In this document: piece by piece, positions 46,509-56,230 of the stretch
Position numbering within the stretch: the first letter of the stretch is position 1
How the letters are laid out: each line of letters starts with the position of its first letter
Source of the DNA: Mycobacterium pinniadriaticum
GTDB lineage: Bacteria > Actinomycetota > Actinomycetes > Mycobacteriales > Mycobacteriaceae
Length of the DNA stretch: 64,000 nt
Reading direction: 5' to 3'
NCBI RefSeq assembly: GCF_026242045.1
Contig: NZ_JAPJDO010000013.1
Coordinates: 1 to 64,000, forward strand
Notes under the pieces: model-generated
What the model was told of the DNA's origin: nothing
Seen by the model: only the letters and a program-made list of their open reading frames with translations
The model's database searches: none
Position numbers and translations under genes: made by a program

Positions 46509-47861
46509 GTGGCTTCCGACCTGTTCTCACAGATCGTCAACTCGGCGCCGGGATCGCTCCTGGCCAAGCAACTCGGCATTCCGCAGCCGGAGACGTTGCG
46601 CCGCTACCGGGCCGGCGAACCGCCGCTGGCCGGCTCGCTGCTGATCGGTGGCGACGGCCGCGTCGTCGAGCCGCTGCGCGCGGCGCTGGCCGAGGACTAC
46701 GACGTGGTGGCCGACAATCTCGGCGGCCGCTGGGCCGACTCGTTCGGCGGGCTGGTGTTCGACGCCACCGGAATCAGCGAACCCTCGCAACTGCGCGGGC
46801 TGCATGAGTTCTTCACCCCGCTGCTGCGCAACCTCGGCCCGTCGGCCCGTGTCGTGGTGGTCGGCACCACACCGGATGAGGCGGCCAGCACCGACGAACG
46901 CATCGCCCAGCGGGCGCTGGAGGGGTTCACCCGCTCGCTGGCCAAGGAATTGCGGCGCGGGGCCACCGTCGCCCTGGTCTACCTGTCCCCGGCGGCCAAA
47001 CCCGCTGCGACAGGCCTGGAATCGACGATGCGATTCATTCTGTCGGGTAAATCGGCCTACGTTGACGCTCAGGTCTTCTCCGTAGGCGCCGCGGACTCCA
47101 CCCCGCCCGCCGACTGGGACAAGCCACTGGCCGGCAAGGTCGGAATCGTCACCGGCGCCGCCCGCGGCATCGGCGCCACCATCGCCGAGGTGTTCGCCCG
47201 GGACGGCGCCAAGGTCGTCGCGATCGACGTCGAACAAGCCAGGGAGGCGCTCGAGAAAACGGCAGCGAAGGTGGGCGGTACCGCGCTGGCGCTGGACGTC
47301 ACCGCCGCCGACGCGGTCGAGTCGATCACCGAACATCTGCGCACGCACCATGACGGCCACGCCGACATCCTGGTCAACAACGCCGGAATCACCCGGGACA
47401 AACTGTTGGCCAACATGGACGACGCCCGTTGGGACGCGGTGATCGCGGTGAATCTTCTTGCCCCGCAGCGCCTCACCGAGGGCTTGGTCGCCAACGGCAG
47501 CATCGGTGACGGTGGCCGCATCATCGGGTTGTCCTCGATGGCGGGTATCGCCGGCAACCGTGGACAGACCAACTACGCCACCACCAAGGCCGGAATGATC
47601 GGCCTCACACAGGCATTGGCACCCGTGCTGGCGGACAAAGGCATCACCATCAACGCCGTCGCACCCGGGTTCATCGAGACCGCGATGACCGCGGCAATCC
47701 CGGTGGCCACCAGGGAGATCGGCCGACGGCTGAACTCCCTGTACCAGGGCGGCAAGCCGGTCGATGTCGCCGAGACCATCGCCTACTTCGCCAGCCCGGC
47801 GTCGAATGCGGTGACCGGCAACGTGATCCGGGTATGCGGCCAGGCGATGTTGGGGGCGTGA
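46509..47861 (+). CDS. fabG4: 3-oxoacyl-reductase FabG4 (high-molecular-weight FabG)
   Basis: 450 residues from GTG 46509. The N-terminal 200 residues are a flavodoxin/Rossmann-like non-catalytic domain; the C-terminal SDR domain has the cofactor motif [18 protein letters not shown] (about residue 213), NNAGITRDK, the catalytic Ser-Tyr-Lys in [23 protein letters not shown] (about residues 340-362) and [10 protein letters not shown]. It reduces 3-oxoacyl thioesters, preferring NADH and CoA esters in the M. tuberculosis enzyme Rv0242c. Its stop overlaps htdX by four bases, so the two enzymes are made together and catalyse sequential reduction and dehydration steps. Confidence 0.94.
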   Translation: MASDLFSQIVNSAPGSLLAKQLGIPQPETLRRYRAGEPPLAGSLLIGGDGRVVEPLRAALAEDYDVVADNLGGRWADSFGGLVFDATGISEPSQLRGLHEFFTPLLRNLGPSARVVVVGTTPDEAASTDERIAQRALEGFTRSLAKELRRGATVALVYLSPAAKPAATGLESTMRFILSGKSAYVDAQVFSVGAADSTPPADWDKPLAGKVGIVTGAARGIGATIAEVFARDGAKVVAIDVEQAREALEKTAAKVGGTALALDVTAADAVESITEHLRTHHDGHADILVNNAGITRDKLLANMDDARWDAVIAVNLLAPQRLTEGLVANGSIGDGGRIIGLSSMAGIAGNRGQTNYATTKAGMIGLTQALAPVLADKGITINAVAPGFIETAMTAAIPVATREIGRRLNSLYQGGKPVDVAETIAYFASPASNAVTGNVIRVCGQAMLGA

Positions 47862-48712
47862 GCACCGTGACCGAACAGCCCAGCGGTGTGCGGAATCTGC
47901 TGCGTGCAGCAGCGGGATCGCTACCGTTCATCCCGCGCGGCGACACCCTGCCCAACCGCACGCTGACCGTCGACGAACTCGCCATCGATCCGTCCAACGT
48001 CGCCGCCTACGCCGCGGTGACCGGCCTTCGTTTCGGCGACAGAGTGCCGCTCACCTATCCGTTCGTACTGACCTTCCCGACCGTGATGGCATTGATTACC
48101 GGCTTCGACTTCCCGTTCGCCGCGATGGGCGCGGTGCACGTCGAGAATCTGATCACCCGCTATCGCCCGATCGCGGTCACCGACACTGTCGGGGTGAAAG
48201 TACGTGCCGAGAACCTCCGCGAGCACCGCAAGGGCCTGCTGGTCGACGTCGTCGCCGACGTCAGCGTGGGCAACGAGCCGGCCTGGCATCAGGTCACCAC
48301 GTTCCTGCACCAGCAGCGCACCAGTCTGTCGGGCGAACCCAAGCCGGAGCCGGCCAAGCGGCCGAAGCTGCCACCGCCCAATGCGATTCTGCGGATCAGC
48401 CCGGGCAAGATCCGGCGCTACGCATCGATCGGCGGGGATCGCAATCCGATCCACACCAGTGTGATCGGCGCCAAATTGTTCGGCTTCCCCACCGTCATCG
48501 CACACGGAATGTTCAGCGCGGCAGCAGTTCTGGCCAACATCGAAGCCAGCTTCCCCGAAGCCGTGCGGTACTCGGTGAGGTTCGGCAAGCCGGTCGTGTT
48601 GCCGGCCAGTGCCGGTCTCTACGTCGATCGGGTCGCCGACGGCTGGGACATCGCGCTGCGCAACATGGCCAAGGGTTACCCGCACCTGACGGGAACCATT
48701 CGCGCTCTGTAG
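47858..48712 (+). CDS. htdX: (3R)-hydroxyacyl dehydratase HtdX (MaoC-like)
   Basis: 284 residues from GTG 47858, overlapping the fabG4 stop (GTGA); a second GTG nine bases later is possible. Double-hotdog fold: the N-terminal half has [27 protein letters not shown], and the C-terminal half carries the hydratase-2 motif [35 protein letters not shown] (about residues 188-222) with the catalytic Asp-x4-His. It interconverts (3R)-hydroxyacyl and trans-2-enoyl thioesters. Homologue of Rv0241c; HtdX has been linked to fatty acid/mycolate elongation. Confidence 0.92.
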   Translation: MSTVTEQPSGVRNLLRAAAGSLPFIPRGDTLPNRTLTVDELAIDPSNVAAYAAVTGLRFGDRVPLTYPFVLTFPTVMALITGFDFPFAAMGAVHVENLITRYRPIAVTDTVGVKVRAENLREHRKGLLVDVVADVSVGNEPAWHQVTTFLHQQRTSLSGEPKPEPAKRPKLPPPNAILRISPGKIRRYASIGGDRNPIHTSVIGAKLFGFPTVIAHGMFSAAAVLANIEASFPEAVRYSVRFGKPVVLPASAGLYVDRVADGWDIALRNMAKGYPHLTGTIRAL

Positions 48713-48719
48713 GAACCGG

Positions 48720-49340
48720 TTACGGCGTTACCGGGGAGGCTTCCTTGTCGGCGGGCGCGCCCTTCAGGCCGCGCCAGAACAGATTGATCAACATATCGGC
48801 GGCCTCGTCGACATCGGCGTCGCCGGCGCTGACTCGCATCGCGACGGCCTCGCCGGCGCCCACCAGCGCGACCGCCATCATGTGAAAGTCGGTGCCCGGC
48901 TCGGGATGCCGAGTGCCGGCTTCCAGCAGCCGGGCCACCATGTCGATGATCTTCTCGCGGCCCTCACGAACGGTGTGCGCAAATGCCTGGGAGCTGGTGG
49001 CCTGGGTGTAGAGCACGATCCACGACGCCCGGTTGGCGTCGATGTAGGCCAGCACCGACAAGATGACGCTGCGCAACAGGTCGTGCGGACTCTGTTTGAG
49101 ATCGATGTCCTCACGCACGGCCTCGATGAATCGGCTCAGCTCGCGGGCCAGGCAGGCCCCGAAGAGCTCCTCCTTGGAGCCGTAGTACAGGTACAGCATC
49201 GGCTTGGAGATCTGCGCCTCGGCGGCGATAACGTCCATCGAGGTCTCGTGGTAGCCGTTGACCGAGAACATCTGCACAGCGGCGTCGAGCATTTGCTGCT
49301 CCCGGACGGCACGGGGCAACCGCTTGGTGCCACCCGCCAT
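48720..49340 (-). CDS. TetR family regulator (Rv0238-like)
   Basis: 206 residues from ATG 49340. TetR DNA-binding domain at about residues 10-60: REQQMLDAAVQMFSVNGYHETSMDVIAAEAQISKPMLYLYYGSKEELFGACL. The C-terminal domain is helical and of a type common for fatty-acyl ligand sensors. It converges with fabG4-htdX (seven bases between the stops) and is the same gene as Rv0238 by position. It is the best local candidate for binding the TTAC-N6-GTAA sites at fadE5 and fadA2/fabG4, but this is inference. Confidence 0.92.
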   Translation of the reverse strand: MAGGTKRLPRAVREQQMLDAAVQMFSVNGYHETSMDVIAAEAQISKPMLYLYYGSKEELFGACLARELSRFIEAVREDIDLKQSPHDLLRSVILSVLAYIDANRASWIVLYTQATSSQAFAHTVREGREKIIDMVARLLEAGTRHPEPGTDFHMMAVALVGAGEAVAMRVSAGDADVDEAADMLINLFWRGLKGAPADKEASPVTP

Positions 49341-49419
49341 ATCGTTGCCTTCCGCGGTCTTTCGACGGGGCTGATCCTCTGGTCGCTTCGCTCCTGCCCG
49401 CCGAACCCAAGACCCCAGG

Positions 49420-50628
49420 CTAACCGCCGCAGCGCGGACTTTGGCCTTTCAGACGCGCCATCCGCAAGATGGAAGTTTCGACGGCGGGCAGCGACAGCTC
49501 GCCGGCGTTCACGGCTTTCTCCAGCCGGTCCAGCACCGCGGGCACCTCGTCGGTGGTCACCCACAGCGCGACGTCGGTACCGGCCTGCAGGGTGCGCAGG
49601 ACGGCCTCGGCCACGCCGTAGCGGTCCGCGATCGCCGCCATGCTGGAGAGGTCATCGCTGAACACCGGCCCGTCGAACCCAGGCCCGCCATATCCCCCGC
49701 TGCGCAGCAGACCCACCGCGGCGGGGCTGAGGCTGGCCGGCGTCCCATCGGTCAGTCCGGGTACGTCCAGGTGGCCGATCATGACCGCGACGGGTGCTTC
49801 CGTGGTCAGCGTGCGATACGGAATGAGGTCGTCGTTCTGCAGTTCCGCCAGGGGCGGAGTGGTGACCGCGCCGGTATGCGAGTCGCCCGACCCGTGCCCA
49901 TGGCCCGGGAAATGCTTGAGCACCGGCAGCAGCCCCGCGTCGCGCAATCCGCGTGCGTAGGCACCGGCGTAGGCGGTCACCACGGCGGGATCGTTGGAGA
50001 ACGACCGGTCCCCGATGACGGTGTCGTCGGCGGCGTCGGTGACGTCGACAACGGGCGCGAAGTCGACCGTGATGCCCAGACCGCGCATCTTGCGCCCACG
50101 GTCGAGGGCCAGCTGATACACCTGGTCGGGCGTGTTGGTCTGGGCCAGTACCCGGGCCGACGGCGCCGGCCCGATCAGCGACGACAGCCGCTCCACCCGG
50201 CCGCCCTCCTCGTCGACGCTCACGGCCAGCGGCAGCGGCCCCGCGTTCGCGAAATCGGGCAGCGAGCCGTCGGTGAGCATCGACAGGTCGGTCCAGCTGC
50301 CGATGAAGATGCCACCGACGTGGTAGGTGTCCACCACAGCGCGGGCGTCGGCGCCGTTCTTGACGCCGACCATCAGCACCTGAGCCAGCTTGTCCCGGGT
50401 GGACATCGCGTTCAGCAACCCCGGACCGTCGCCACACGCGGGCGGTGCCGGGCTGGCCGGTGCCGGAGCCGGGCCGGCCAGCGGCTTCGCCGACGACGAC
50501 GCGCTGGCCGACGATGCGGGCGAGGCGCCGGTGCGTGAGGCAGGAGCTGAGCAGCCGAGGAGAAGCACCGGCAGTGCCGACAGAGCCGCGATTCCGCGGA
50601 TCGAGAGCAGGCGGGAAGGCATCCGCAC
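49420..50628 (-). CDS. lpqI: LpqI, family 3 beta-N-acetylglucosaminidase lipoprotein
   Basis: 402 residues from GTG 50628 (or ATG two codons later). Lipoprotein signal with hydrophobic core and lipobox LLLGC (Cys26 region), then an alanine/serine/proline-rich linker to about residue 60. The glycoside hydrolase family 3 barrel follows: VGIFIGSWTDL, VSVDEEGGRVERL, KHFPGHGHGSGDSHTGAV (the NagZ His-x3-loop) and the nucleophile aspartate in GPVFSDDLSSMAAI. It hydrolyses N-acetylglucosamine from peptidoglycan fragments for cell wall recycling, at the outer face of the membrane. Homologue of Rv0237. Confidence 0.93.
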   Translation of the reverse strand: MRMPSRLLSIRGIAALSALPVLLLGCSAPASRTGASPASSASASSSAKPLAGPAPAPASPAPPACGDGPGLLNAMSTRDKLAQVLMVGVKNGADARAVVDTYHVGGIFIGSWTDLSMLTDGSLPDFANAGPLPLAVSVDEEGGRVERLSSLIGPAPSARVLAQTNTPDQVYQLALDRGRKMRGLGITVDFAPVVDVTDAADDTVIGDRSFSNDPAVVTAYAGAYARGLRDAGLLPVLKHFPGHGHGSGDSHTGAVTTPPLAELQNDDLIPYRTLTTEAPVAVMIGHLDVPGLTDGTPASLSPAAVGLLRSGGYGGPGFDGPVFSDDLSSMAAIADRYGVAEAVLRTLQAGTDVALWVTTDEVPAVLDRLEKAVNAGELSLPAVETSILRMARLKGQSPRCGG

Positions 50629-50765
50629 ATGCTGTCATGGCCGTCGCCGGCGGCCAACCAAGGTTCGTCGCGTGCTAGGTTGGCCAGCGGGTATTCACGC
50701 GGCGACCCAGCGGGTGATCGCCCTGTGACCCAGCCGCCCCAACACCTGAGCAAGGAGAACCGATC

Positions 50766-50939
50766 ATGACCCGGTTCGTGGTTCCTGCCGCTGCCAGCAT
50801 CGTGGTCGGTCTGCTGCTCGGGGCCGCTGCGGTCTTCGGCGTGACGCTGATGATCCAGCAGGACACCAAGCCGCCGTTGTCGCCCGGCGACCCCGCGTCG
50901 TCGGTGCTGAACCGCGTCGAATACGGCAACCGCGGCTAG
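50766..50939 (+). CDS. DUF2613 small membrane protein (Rv0236A-like)
   Basis: 57 residues, ATG 50766, with AAGGAGA at 50752-50758. One N-terminal hydrophobic helix (VVPAAASIVVGLLLGAAAVFGVTLMI) and a short polar tail (QQDTKPPLSPGDPASSVLNRVEYGNRG) that should face the periplasm. Length, sequence and position before aftD match M. tuberculosis Rv0236A (DUF2613). Function is unknown; its conserved linkage to aftD suggests a role with arabinan synthesis. Confidence 0.9.
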   Translation: MTRFVVPAAASIVVGLLLGAAAVFGVTLMIQQDTKPPLSPGDPASSVLNRVEYGNRG

Positions 50940-50985
50940 CCTGAGCACGCTCACCGCCGCCTCCCCCGCGGTCACGGAGGCGCCC

Positions 50986-53900
50986 ATCACCACCCCGCCG
51001 CTATCGCGGCGCTGGCTCGGTGGCGCCTTCGCCGTCGCGCTGGTGCTGTGCTTCGTGCAATCACCCGGGCTGATCTCGCCCGACACCAAGCTCGACCTGA
51101 CTGCCAACCCGCTGCGTTTCCTGGCCCGCGCCGCCAACCTGTGGAACAGCGAGCTGCCGTTCGGCCAGGCGCAGAACCAGGCCTACGGCTATCTGTTTCC
51201 GCACGGGGCGTTCTTCCTTCTCGGCGACGTCCTCGGAGTGCCCGGTTGGATGACCCAGCGCCTGTGGTGGGCGTTGCTGCTGACTGCAGGGTTCTGGGGC
51301 GTACTGCGGGTGGCCGAGGCACTGGGCATCGGGACGACGCCGTCACGGGTCATCGGCGCCGTCGCGTTCGCCCTCTCACCCCGGGTGCTGACAACGTTGG
51401 GTTCGATCTCCTCGGAAACCTTGCCGATGATGCTGGCACCATGGGTGCTGCTGCCGGTGGTTCTCGCCCTGCGGGGTGGTGGGGGTCGCTCGCTGCGGGT
51501 GCTGGCCGCCCGCGCCGGTCTCGCCCTGGCGTTGATGGGTGCAGTCAACGCGGTGGCCACCATCACCGGGTGCCTGCCCGCGGTCATCTGGTGGATGTGT
51601 CATCGGCCCAACCGGGTGTGGTGGCGGTTCAGCGGATGGTGGGCACTGGCGTCGGCGCTGGCGGTGACGTGGTGGGTGGTCGCGCTGCTCCTGCTCGGCC
51701 GTATCAGCCCGCCGTTCCTGGATTTCATCGAGTCCTCCGGGGTTACCACGCAGTGGACATCGCTGACCGAAATGCTGCGCGGCACCGACAGCTGGACCCC
51801 CTTCGTTGCGCCGAATGCCACCGCGGCCGCCGAACTGGTGACCCAGCCGGCGATGGTGTTGGCCACCACGTTGGTGGCGGCGGGCGGGATGGCCGGGTTG
51901 GCGCTGCGCTCGATGCCGGCTCGGGGGCGGCTGATCGCCATGCTGCTGATCGGTGTGGTGCTTCTGGGCGTCGGCTACTCCGGCGGACTGGGCTCAGCGG
52001 TGGCGCACCAGGTCCAGGCCTTCCTCGATGGGGCCGGCGCCCCACTGCGCAACGTGCACAAGCTCGAACCGGTGATCCGGATCCCGCTGGTGCTCGGGCT
52101 GGCGCACCTGCTCGGTCGTATCCCGCTTCCCGGCAGTGCACCACGACCGGTGTGGGTCCGGGCGTTCGCCCATCCTGAGGACGACAAGCGGGTGGCAGTC
52201 GGCATCGTCATCCTGGCCGCGCTGACCGTCGCCACGTCGATGGCCTGGACCGGCCGACTCACCCCGCCCGGCGCGTTTCGCGCCATCCCGGACTATTGGC
52301 ACCAGGCCGCGGACTGGCTCACCGAACACAACACCGGTCACCCCACACCTGGCCGGGTGCTGGTGGTTCCCGGCGCGCCGTTCGCCACCCAGGTCTGGGG
52401 CAACAGCCACGACGAGCCCTTGCAGGTTCTGGGCAAAAGCCCCTGGGGAGTACGAGATTCCATCCCATTGACGCCACCGATGACGATTCGTGCGCTGGAC
52501 TCGGTCCAGCGACTGTTCGCCGCCGGGCGGCCGTCGGCGGGATTGGCCGATACCCTGGCCCGCCAGGGCATCTCCTATGTCGTCGTGCGCAACGACCTCG
52601 ACCCCGACAAGTCGCGTTCGGCACGCCCGCTGCTGGTGCATCGGGCCATCGATGGTTCGCCGGGGCTGCAGAAGGTCGCCGAGTTCGGCGAACCGACCGG
52701 CCCGGGCACCCTGGAGGGCTTCATCAGTGACAGCGGATTGCGGCCGCGGTATCCAGCTGTCGAGATCTATCACGTTGGCGCGCAGGGCAATCCTGGTTCG
52801 CCGTATCTGACCGATGCCAGCCGTATGGCGCGGGTCGACGGCGGACCCGAAGTATTGCTGCGCATTGACGAACGGCGCCGCCTGCTGGGCCAGGCTCCGC
52901 TGGGGCCGATGCTACTGACCGCCGATGCCCGGCGCGCGGGACTGCCGGCACCGCTGGTCACTGTCACCGATACCCCGGTCGACCGGGAAACCGACTATGG
53001 CCGGGTCGATGACCACTCGTCAGCGGCCAGAGCCGAGGGCGACCGGCGCAACACGTTCAACCGGGTGCCCGACTATCCCGTCCCGGGCGCCAAGCCGGTG
53101 CACGGCATCTGGGCCGGAGGACGGTTGTCCGCCTCGAGCTCGTCGTCGGATGCCACCGCGCTGCCCAACGTCGCACCGGCCAGCGGTCCGGCCGCGGCCG
53201 TCGACGGCGACCCGGCCACCGCGTGGGTGTCGAACTCGCTGCAAGCCGCGGTCGGACAATGGCTGCAGATCGACTTCGACCATCCCGTCACCAACGCGAC
53301 GTTGACCATCACACCGAGCGCCACCGCCGTCGGCGCCCAGGTACGCCGACTCCAGGTGTCAACCGAAAATGGCACCACCACAGTCCGTTTCGACGAACCG
53401 GGCAAGCCACTGGTGGTGGCCCTGCCGTACGGAGAGTCGCCGTGGGTGCGGATCACGGCGGTCGGGACCGACGACGGCTCGTCGGGGGTGCAGTTCGGCA
53501 TCACCGACCTGTCGGTGACCCAGTACGATGCCTCCGGTTTCGCCCACCCGGTTGACCTGCGGCACAGCCTGGTGGTGCCCGCGCCGCCGAGCGGGTCAGC
53601 GGTCGCGGCTTGGGATCTGGGCTCCGAGCTGCTCGGCAGGCAGGGCTGCGCGGACTCCCCCGACGGCGTGCACTGCGCGGCGTCGATGGCGCTGGCCTCC
53701 GAGGAACCGGTGAACCTCAGCCGGACCCTGACGGTGCCCAAAACGATCGAGGTGCTCCCCACGGTATGGGTGCGCGCCCGGCAGGGTCCGCACCTGGCCG
53801 ACCTGATCGCCCAGCCGGGCACCACCCGGTCGCACGGCGATGCCGACCTCATCGACGTCGACGGATCGGCGTACGCCGCGACCGACGGGGATCCCCGCAC

Positions 53901-55215
53901 CGCATGGACCGCCCCGCAGAATGTGGTGCAGCACCACAGTGCCCCCACCCTGACCGTGACGCTGCCGAAGCCGGCCCTGGTCACCGGCTTGGAGTTGACC
54001 CCAAGCTCCTCGGCACTGCCCACTCATCCCTCGATGGTGGCGATCGACCTCGGGGACGGTCCGCAGACCCGCCGCCTGGGGGCCGGCCCGCAGACGGTAT
54101 CGCTGCGACCGAAGGTCACCGACACGGTGCGGATCAGCTTGCTGAACTGGGATGACGTAATCGACCGCACCGCACTGGGTTTCGATCAGCTCAAACCGCC
54201 CGGCCTGGCTGAGGTGGCAGTGCTCGGCCCTGATGGCAAACCCGTCGCGGCCGCCGACGCCGCCGCAAACCGCAAGCGCACCATCGACATCCCGTGCGGC
54301 CAGGGGCCCATCGTCGCGGTATCGGGCCGGTTCGTCCAGACCTCGGTGACCACCACGGTGGGGGCGTTGCTGGATGGCCGGCCGATCCCGGCCCGCGCGT
54401 GCGACCCTACCCCGATCACCCTGCCGGCCGGCCAGCAGGAGCTGTTGATCAGCCCCGGCTCGGCGTTCGTCGTCGACGGCGCCCAGCTGGCCGGACCGCT
54501 GGCGGATCAGATATCCACCGCACCAACGACACTCGCCGATGTCAGCAGTTGGGGTCCGGACCGCCGGGAGTTCGAGATCGGCCGGTCACCCACCGCCCGG
54601 GTGCTGGTCGTGCCGGAGAGTGTCAATCCCGGATGGGTGGCCCGCCTGTCCGACGGGGTCACCCTGACGCCGGTGGTCGTCAACGGCTGGCAGCAGGGCT
54701 GGGTGGTGCCCGCCGGCGAGCAGGGCACCATCACGGTCAGCTTCCCGTCGAACCGCGCCTACCGGATCGGACTCGCCGGCGGGCTGTCGCTGCTGCCGCT
54801 TCTCCTGCTCCTGGCGTTGGTGCCGCCACGCCGACCGCCGCGGCGCCGGGATCCGGCCCGACCGTGGACACTGCCGGTGCTGGCCGGGGCCGGGGTTTTG
54901 GCCGCCGGTGGGCTCATCGCCGGAGTCGGCGGGCTGGTGGTGTTCGGGGCGGCCATCGTGCTCGGCTATCTTCTGCGCCGTCGAACGGGCCTGCGCGACC
55001 GGGTAACACTGGCGGCCAGCGCCTGCGGGCTGATCGCGGCCGGCGCACTGCTGTCGCGGTACCCGTGGCGCTCGGTCGACGGCTACATCGGCCACTCACC
55101 CTGGGTCCAGGGGTTGGCCTTGGTCGCGCTCGGCGCGCTGGCGGCCTCGGGCGTCGGACGGCCACCACCTCGAGCTGACGCCGAAACCACCGAGGACACA
55201 AGCATTTCTCGTTAA
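50986..55215 (+). CDS. aftD: Alpha-(1->3)-arabinofuranosyltransferase AftD
   Basis: About 1409 residues. The first ordinary start codon is GTG 51043, but that would remove most of the first membrane helix. Upstream, GGAGG at 50976-50980 is five bases before an in-frame ATC (50986) whose product begins TTPPLSRRWLGG, aligning with the MAPLSRKW start I recall for Rv0236c; a rare AUC start is therefore proposed. GT-C type glycosyltransferase: many membrane helices in the first 430 residues, with SPDTKLDLTANP in the first periplasmic loop, then a long extracellular part containing discoidin-like carbohydrate-binding modules (DGDPATAWVSNSLQ and DGDPRTAWTAPQ) and four C-terminal helices. Adds arabinofuranose branches to arabinogalactan and lipoarabinomannan using decaprenyl-phosphoarabinose. 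Essential in M. smegmatis as I recall. Confidence 0.92.
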   Translation: MTTPPLSRRWLGGAFAVALVLCFVQSPGLISPDTKLDLTANPLRFLARAANLWNSELPFGQAQNQAYGYLFPHGAFFLLGDVLGVPGWMTQRLWWALLLTAGFWGVLRVAEALGIGTTPSRVIGAVAFALSPRVLTTLGSISSETLPMMLAPWVLLPVVLALRGGGGRSLRVLAARAGLALALMGAVNAVATITGCLPAVIWWMCHRPNRVWWRFSGWWALASALAVTWWVVALLLLGRISPPFLDFIESSGVTTQWTSLTEMLRGTDSWTPFVAPNATAAAELVTQPAMVLATTLVAAGGMAGLALRSMPARGRLIAMLLIGVVLLGVGYSGGLGSAVAHQVQAFLDGAGAPLRNVHKLEPVIRIPLVLGLAHLLGRIPLPGSAPRPVWVRAFAHPEDDKRVAVGIVILAALTVATSMAWTGRLTPPGAFRAIPDYWHQAADWLTEHNTGHPTPGRVLVVPGAPFATQVWGNSHDEPLQVLGKSPWGVRDSIPLTPPMTIRALDSVQRLFAAGRPSAGLADTLARQGISYVVVRNDLDPDKSRSARPLLVHRAIDGSPGLQKVAEFGEPTGPGTLEGFISDSGLRPRYPAVEIYHVGAQGNPGSPYLTDASRMARVDGGPEVLLRIDERRRLLGQAPLGPMLLTADARRAGLPAPLVTVTDTPVDRETDYGRVDDHSSAARAEGDRRNTFNRVPDYPVPGAKPVHGIWAGGRLSASSSSSDATALPNVAPASGPAAAVDGDPATAWVSNSLQAAVGQWLQIDFDHPVTNATLTITPSATAVGAQVRRLQVSTENGTTTVRFDEPGKPLVVALPYGESPWVRITAVGTDDGSSGVQFGITDLSVTQYDASGFAHPVDLRHSLVVPAPPSGSAVAAWDLGSELLGRQGCADSPDGVHCAASMALASEEPVNLSRTLTVPKTIEVLPTVWVRARQGPHLADLIAQPGTTRSHGDADLIDVDGSAYAATDGDPRTAWTAPQNVVQHHSAPTLTVTLPKPALVTGLELTPSSSALPTHPSMVAIDLGDGPQTRRLGAGPQTVSLRPKVTDTVRISLLNWDDVIDRTALGFDQLKPPGLAEVAVLGPDGKPVAAADAAANRKRTIDIPCGQGPIVAVSGRFVQTSVTTTVGALLDGRPIPARACDPTPITLPAGQQELLISPGSAFVVDGAQLAGPLADQISTAPTTLADVSSWGPDRREFEIGRSPTARVLVVPESVNPGWVARLSDGVTLTPVVVNGWQQGWVVPAGEQGTITVSFPSNRAYRIGLAGGLSLLPLLLLLALVPPRRPPRRRDPARPWTLPVLAGAGVLAAGGLIAGVGGLVVFGAAIVLGYLLRRRTGLRDRVTLAASACGLIAAGALLSRYPWRSVDGYIGHSPWVQGLALVALGALAASGVGRPPPRADAETTEDTSISR

Positions 55216-55225
55216 TGTGCCCGGT

Positions 55226-56230
55226 ATGACAGTGTCTGATGTGACAGCGTCGTCGCAGGTCGAGACCGTACAGGGACCGATCTCGACCGGCGACCTGGGT
55301 GTGGTGTTCATGCACGAGCACGTCTTCGTGCTCTCGCCGGAGATCATCGCCAACTACCCCGAGGGGTGGGGCGATGAGGCCGCCCGGGAGGCCGACGCCG
55401 TCACCAAGCTCAACGAGCTGAAGGCCCTCGGCGTGGACACCATCGTCGACCCGACGGTGATCGGGCTGGGCCGCTACATTCCGCGCATCCAGCGGGTCGC
55501 GGCGCAGACTGACCTGCAGATCGTGGTCGCCACCGGGATCTACACCTACAACGACGTCCCGATGTACTTCCACTTCAACGGCCCGGGAACCCTGCTGGAC
55601 GGCGCGGAGGTCATGACCGACCTGTTCGTCCGCGACATCACCGAGGGGATCGCAGACACCGGCGTCAAAGCGGCAATCCTCAAGTGCGCCACCGACGAAC
55701 CCGGCCTCACCCCCGGCGTCGAGCGGGTGCTACGCGCAGTGGCCCAAGCGCACCGGCAGACCGGCGTGCCGATCACCACGCACACCCACGCCCTGACCCG
55801 GCGCGGCCTGGAGCAGCAACGGATCTTCGCCGAGGAAGGCGTCGACCTGACCCGGGTCATCATCGGGCACAGTGGCGACACCACCGACCTGGGCTATCTG
55901 GAGGAACTGATCGCGGCCGGGTCGTATCTCGGTATGGACCGGTTCGGCCTGGACAACATGCTCAGCTTCGACGACCGGGTCGACACGGTCGCGCGGATGT
56001 GCGAACGAGGCTACGCCGCCAAGATGGTGCTCTCCCATGACGCGTCGTGCCATATCGACTGGCTGCCGGAGGAACTGATACCGATCGCACTGCCCAACTG
56101 GCACTACCGCCATATCCACAACGACGTACTGCCCGCGTTGCGCCAACGCGGGGTCACCGAGGACCAGATCACCACCATGCTGGTGGACAACCCCCGCACC
56201 ATCTTCGCCAGGCAAGGTGCCTATGAGTGA
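55226..56230 (+). CDS. php: Phosphotriesterase-like lactonase Php
   Basis: 334 residues from ATG 55226; a GTG at 55217 is in frame, but TAATGT seven bases before the ATG suggests a leaderless start there. The binuclear metal site of the amidohydrolase fold is complete: HEHVF near residue 28, the carboxylated lysine in AAILKCATDEPG (about residue 150), histidines in THTHAL and IGHSGDTTD, and the aspartate in LSHDASCH. Such enzymes hydrolyse lactones (including acyl-homoserine and oxo-lactones) with weak phosphotriesterase activity. Homologue of Rv0230c. It is coupled to the next gene by an eight-base overlap. Confidence 0.93.
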   Translation: MTVSDVTASSQVETVQGPISTGDLGVVFMHEHVFVLSPEIIANYPEGWGDEAAREADAVTKLNELKALGVDTIVDPTVIGLGRYIPRIQRVAAQTDLQIVVATGIYTYNDVPMYFHFNGPGTLLDGAEVMTDLFVRDITEGIADTGVKAAILKCATDEPGLTPGVERVLRAVAQAHRQTGVPITTHTHALTRRGLEQQRIFAEEGVDLTRVIIGHSGDTTDLGYLEELIAAGSYLGMDRFGLDNMLSFDDRVDTVARMCERGYAAKMVLSHDASCHIDWLPEELIPIALPNWHYRHIHNDVLPALRQRGVTEDQITTMLVDNPRTIFARQGAYE

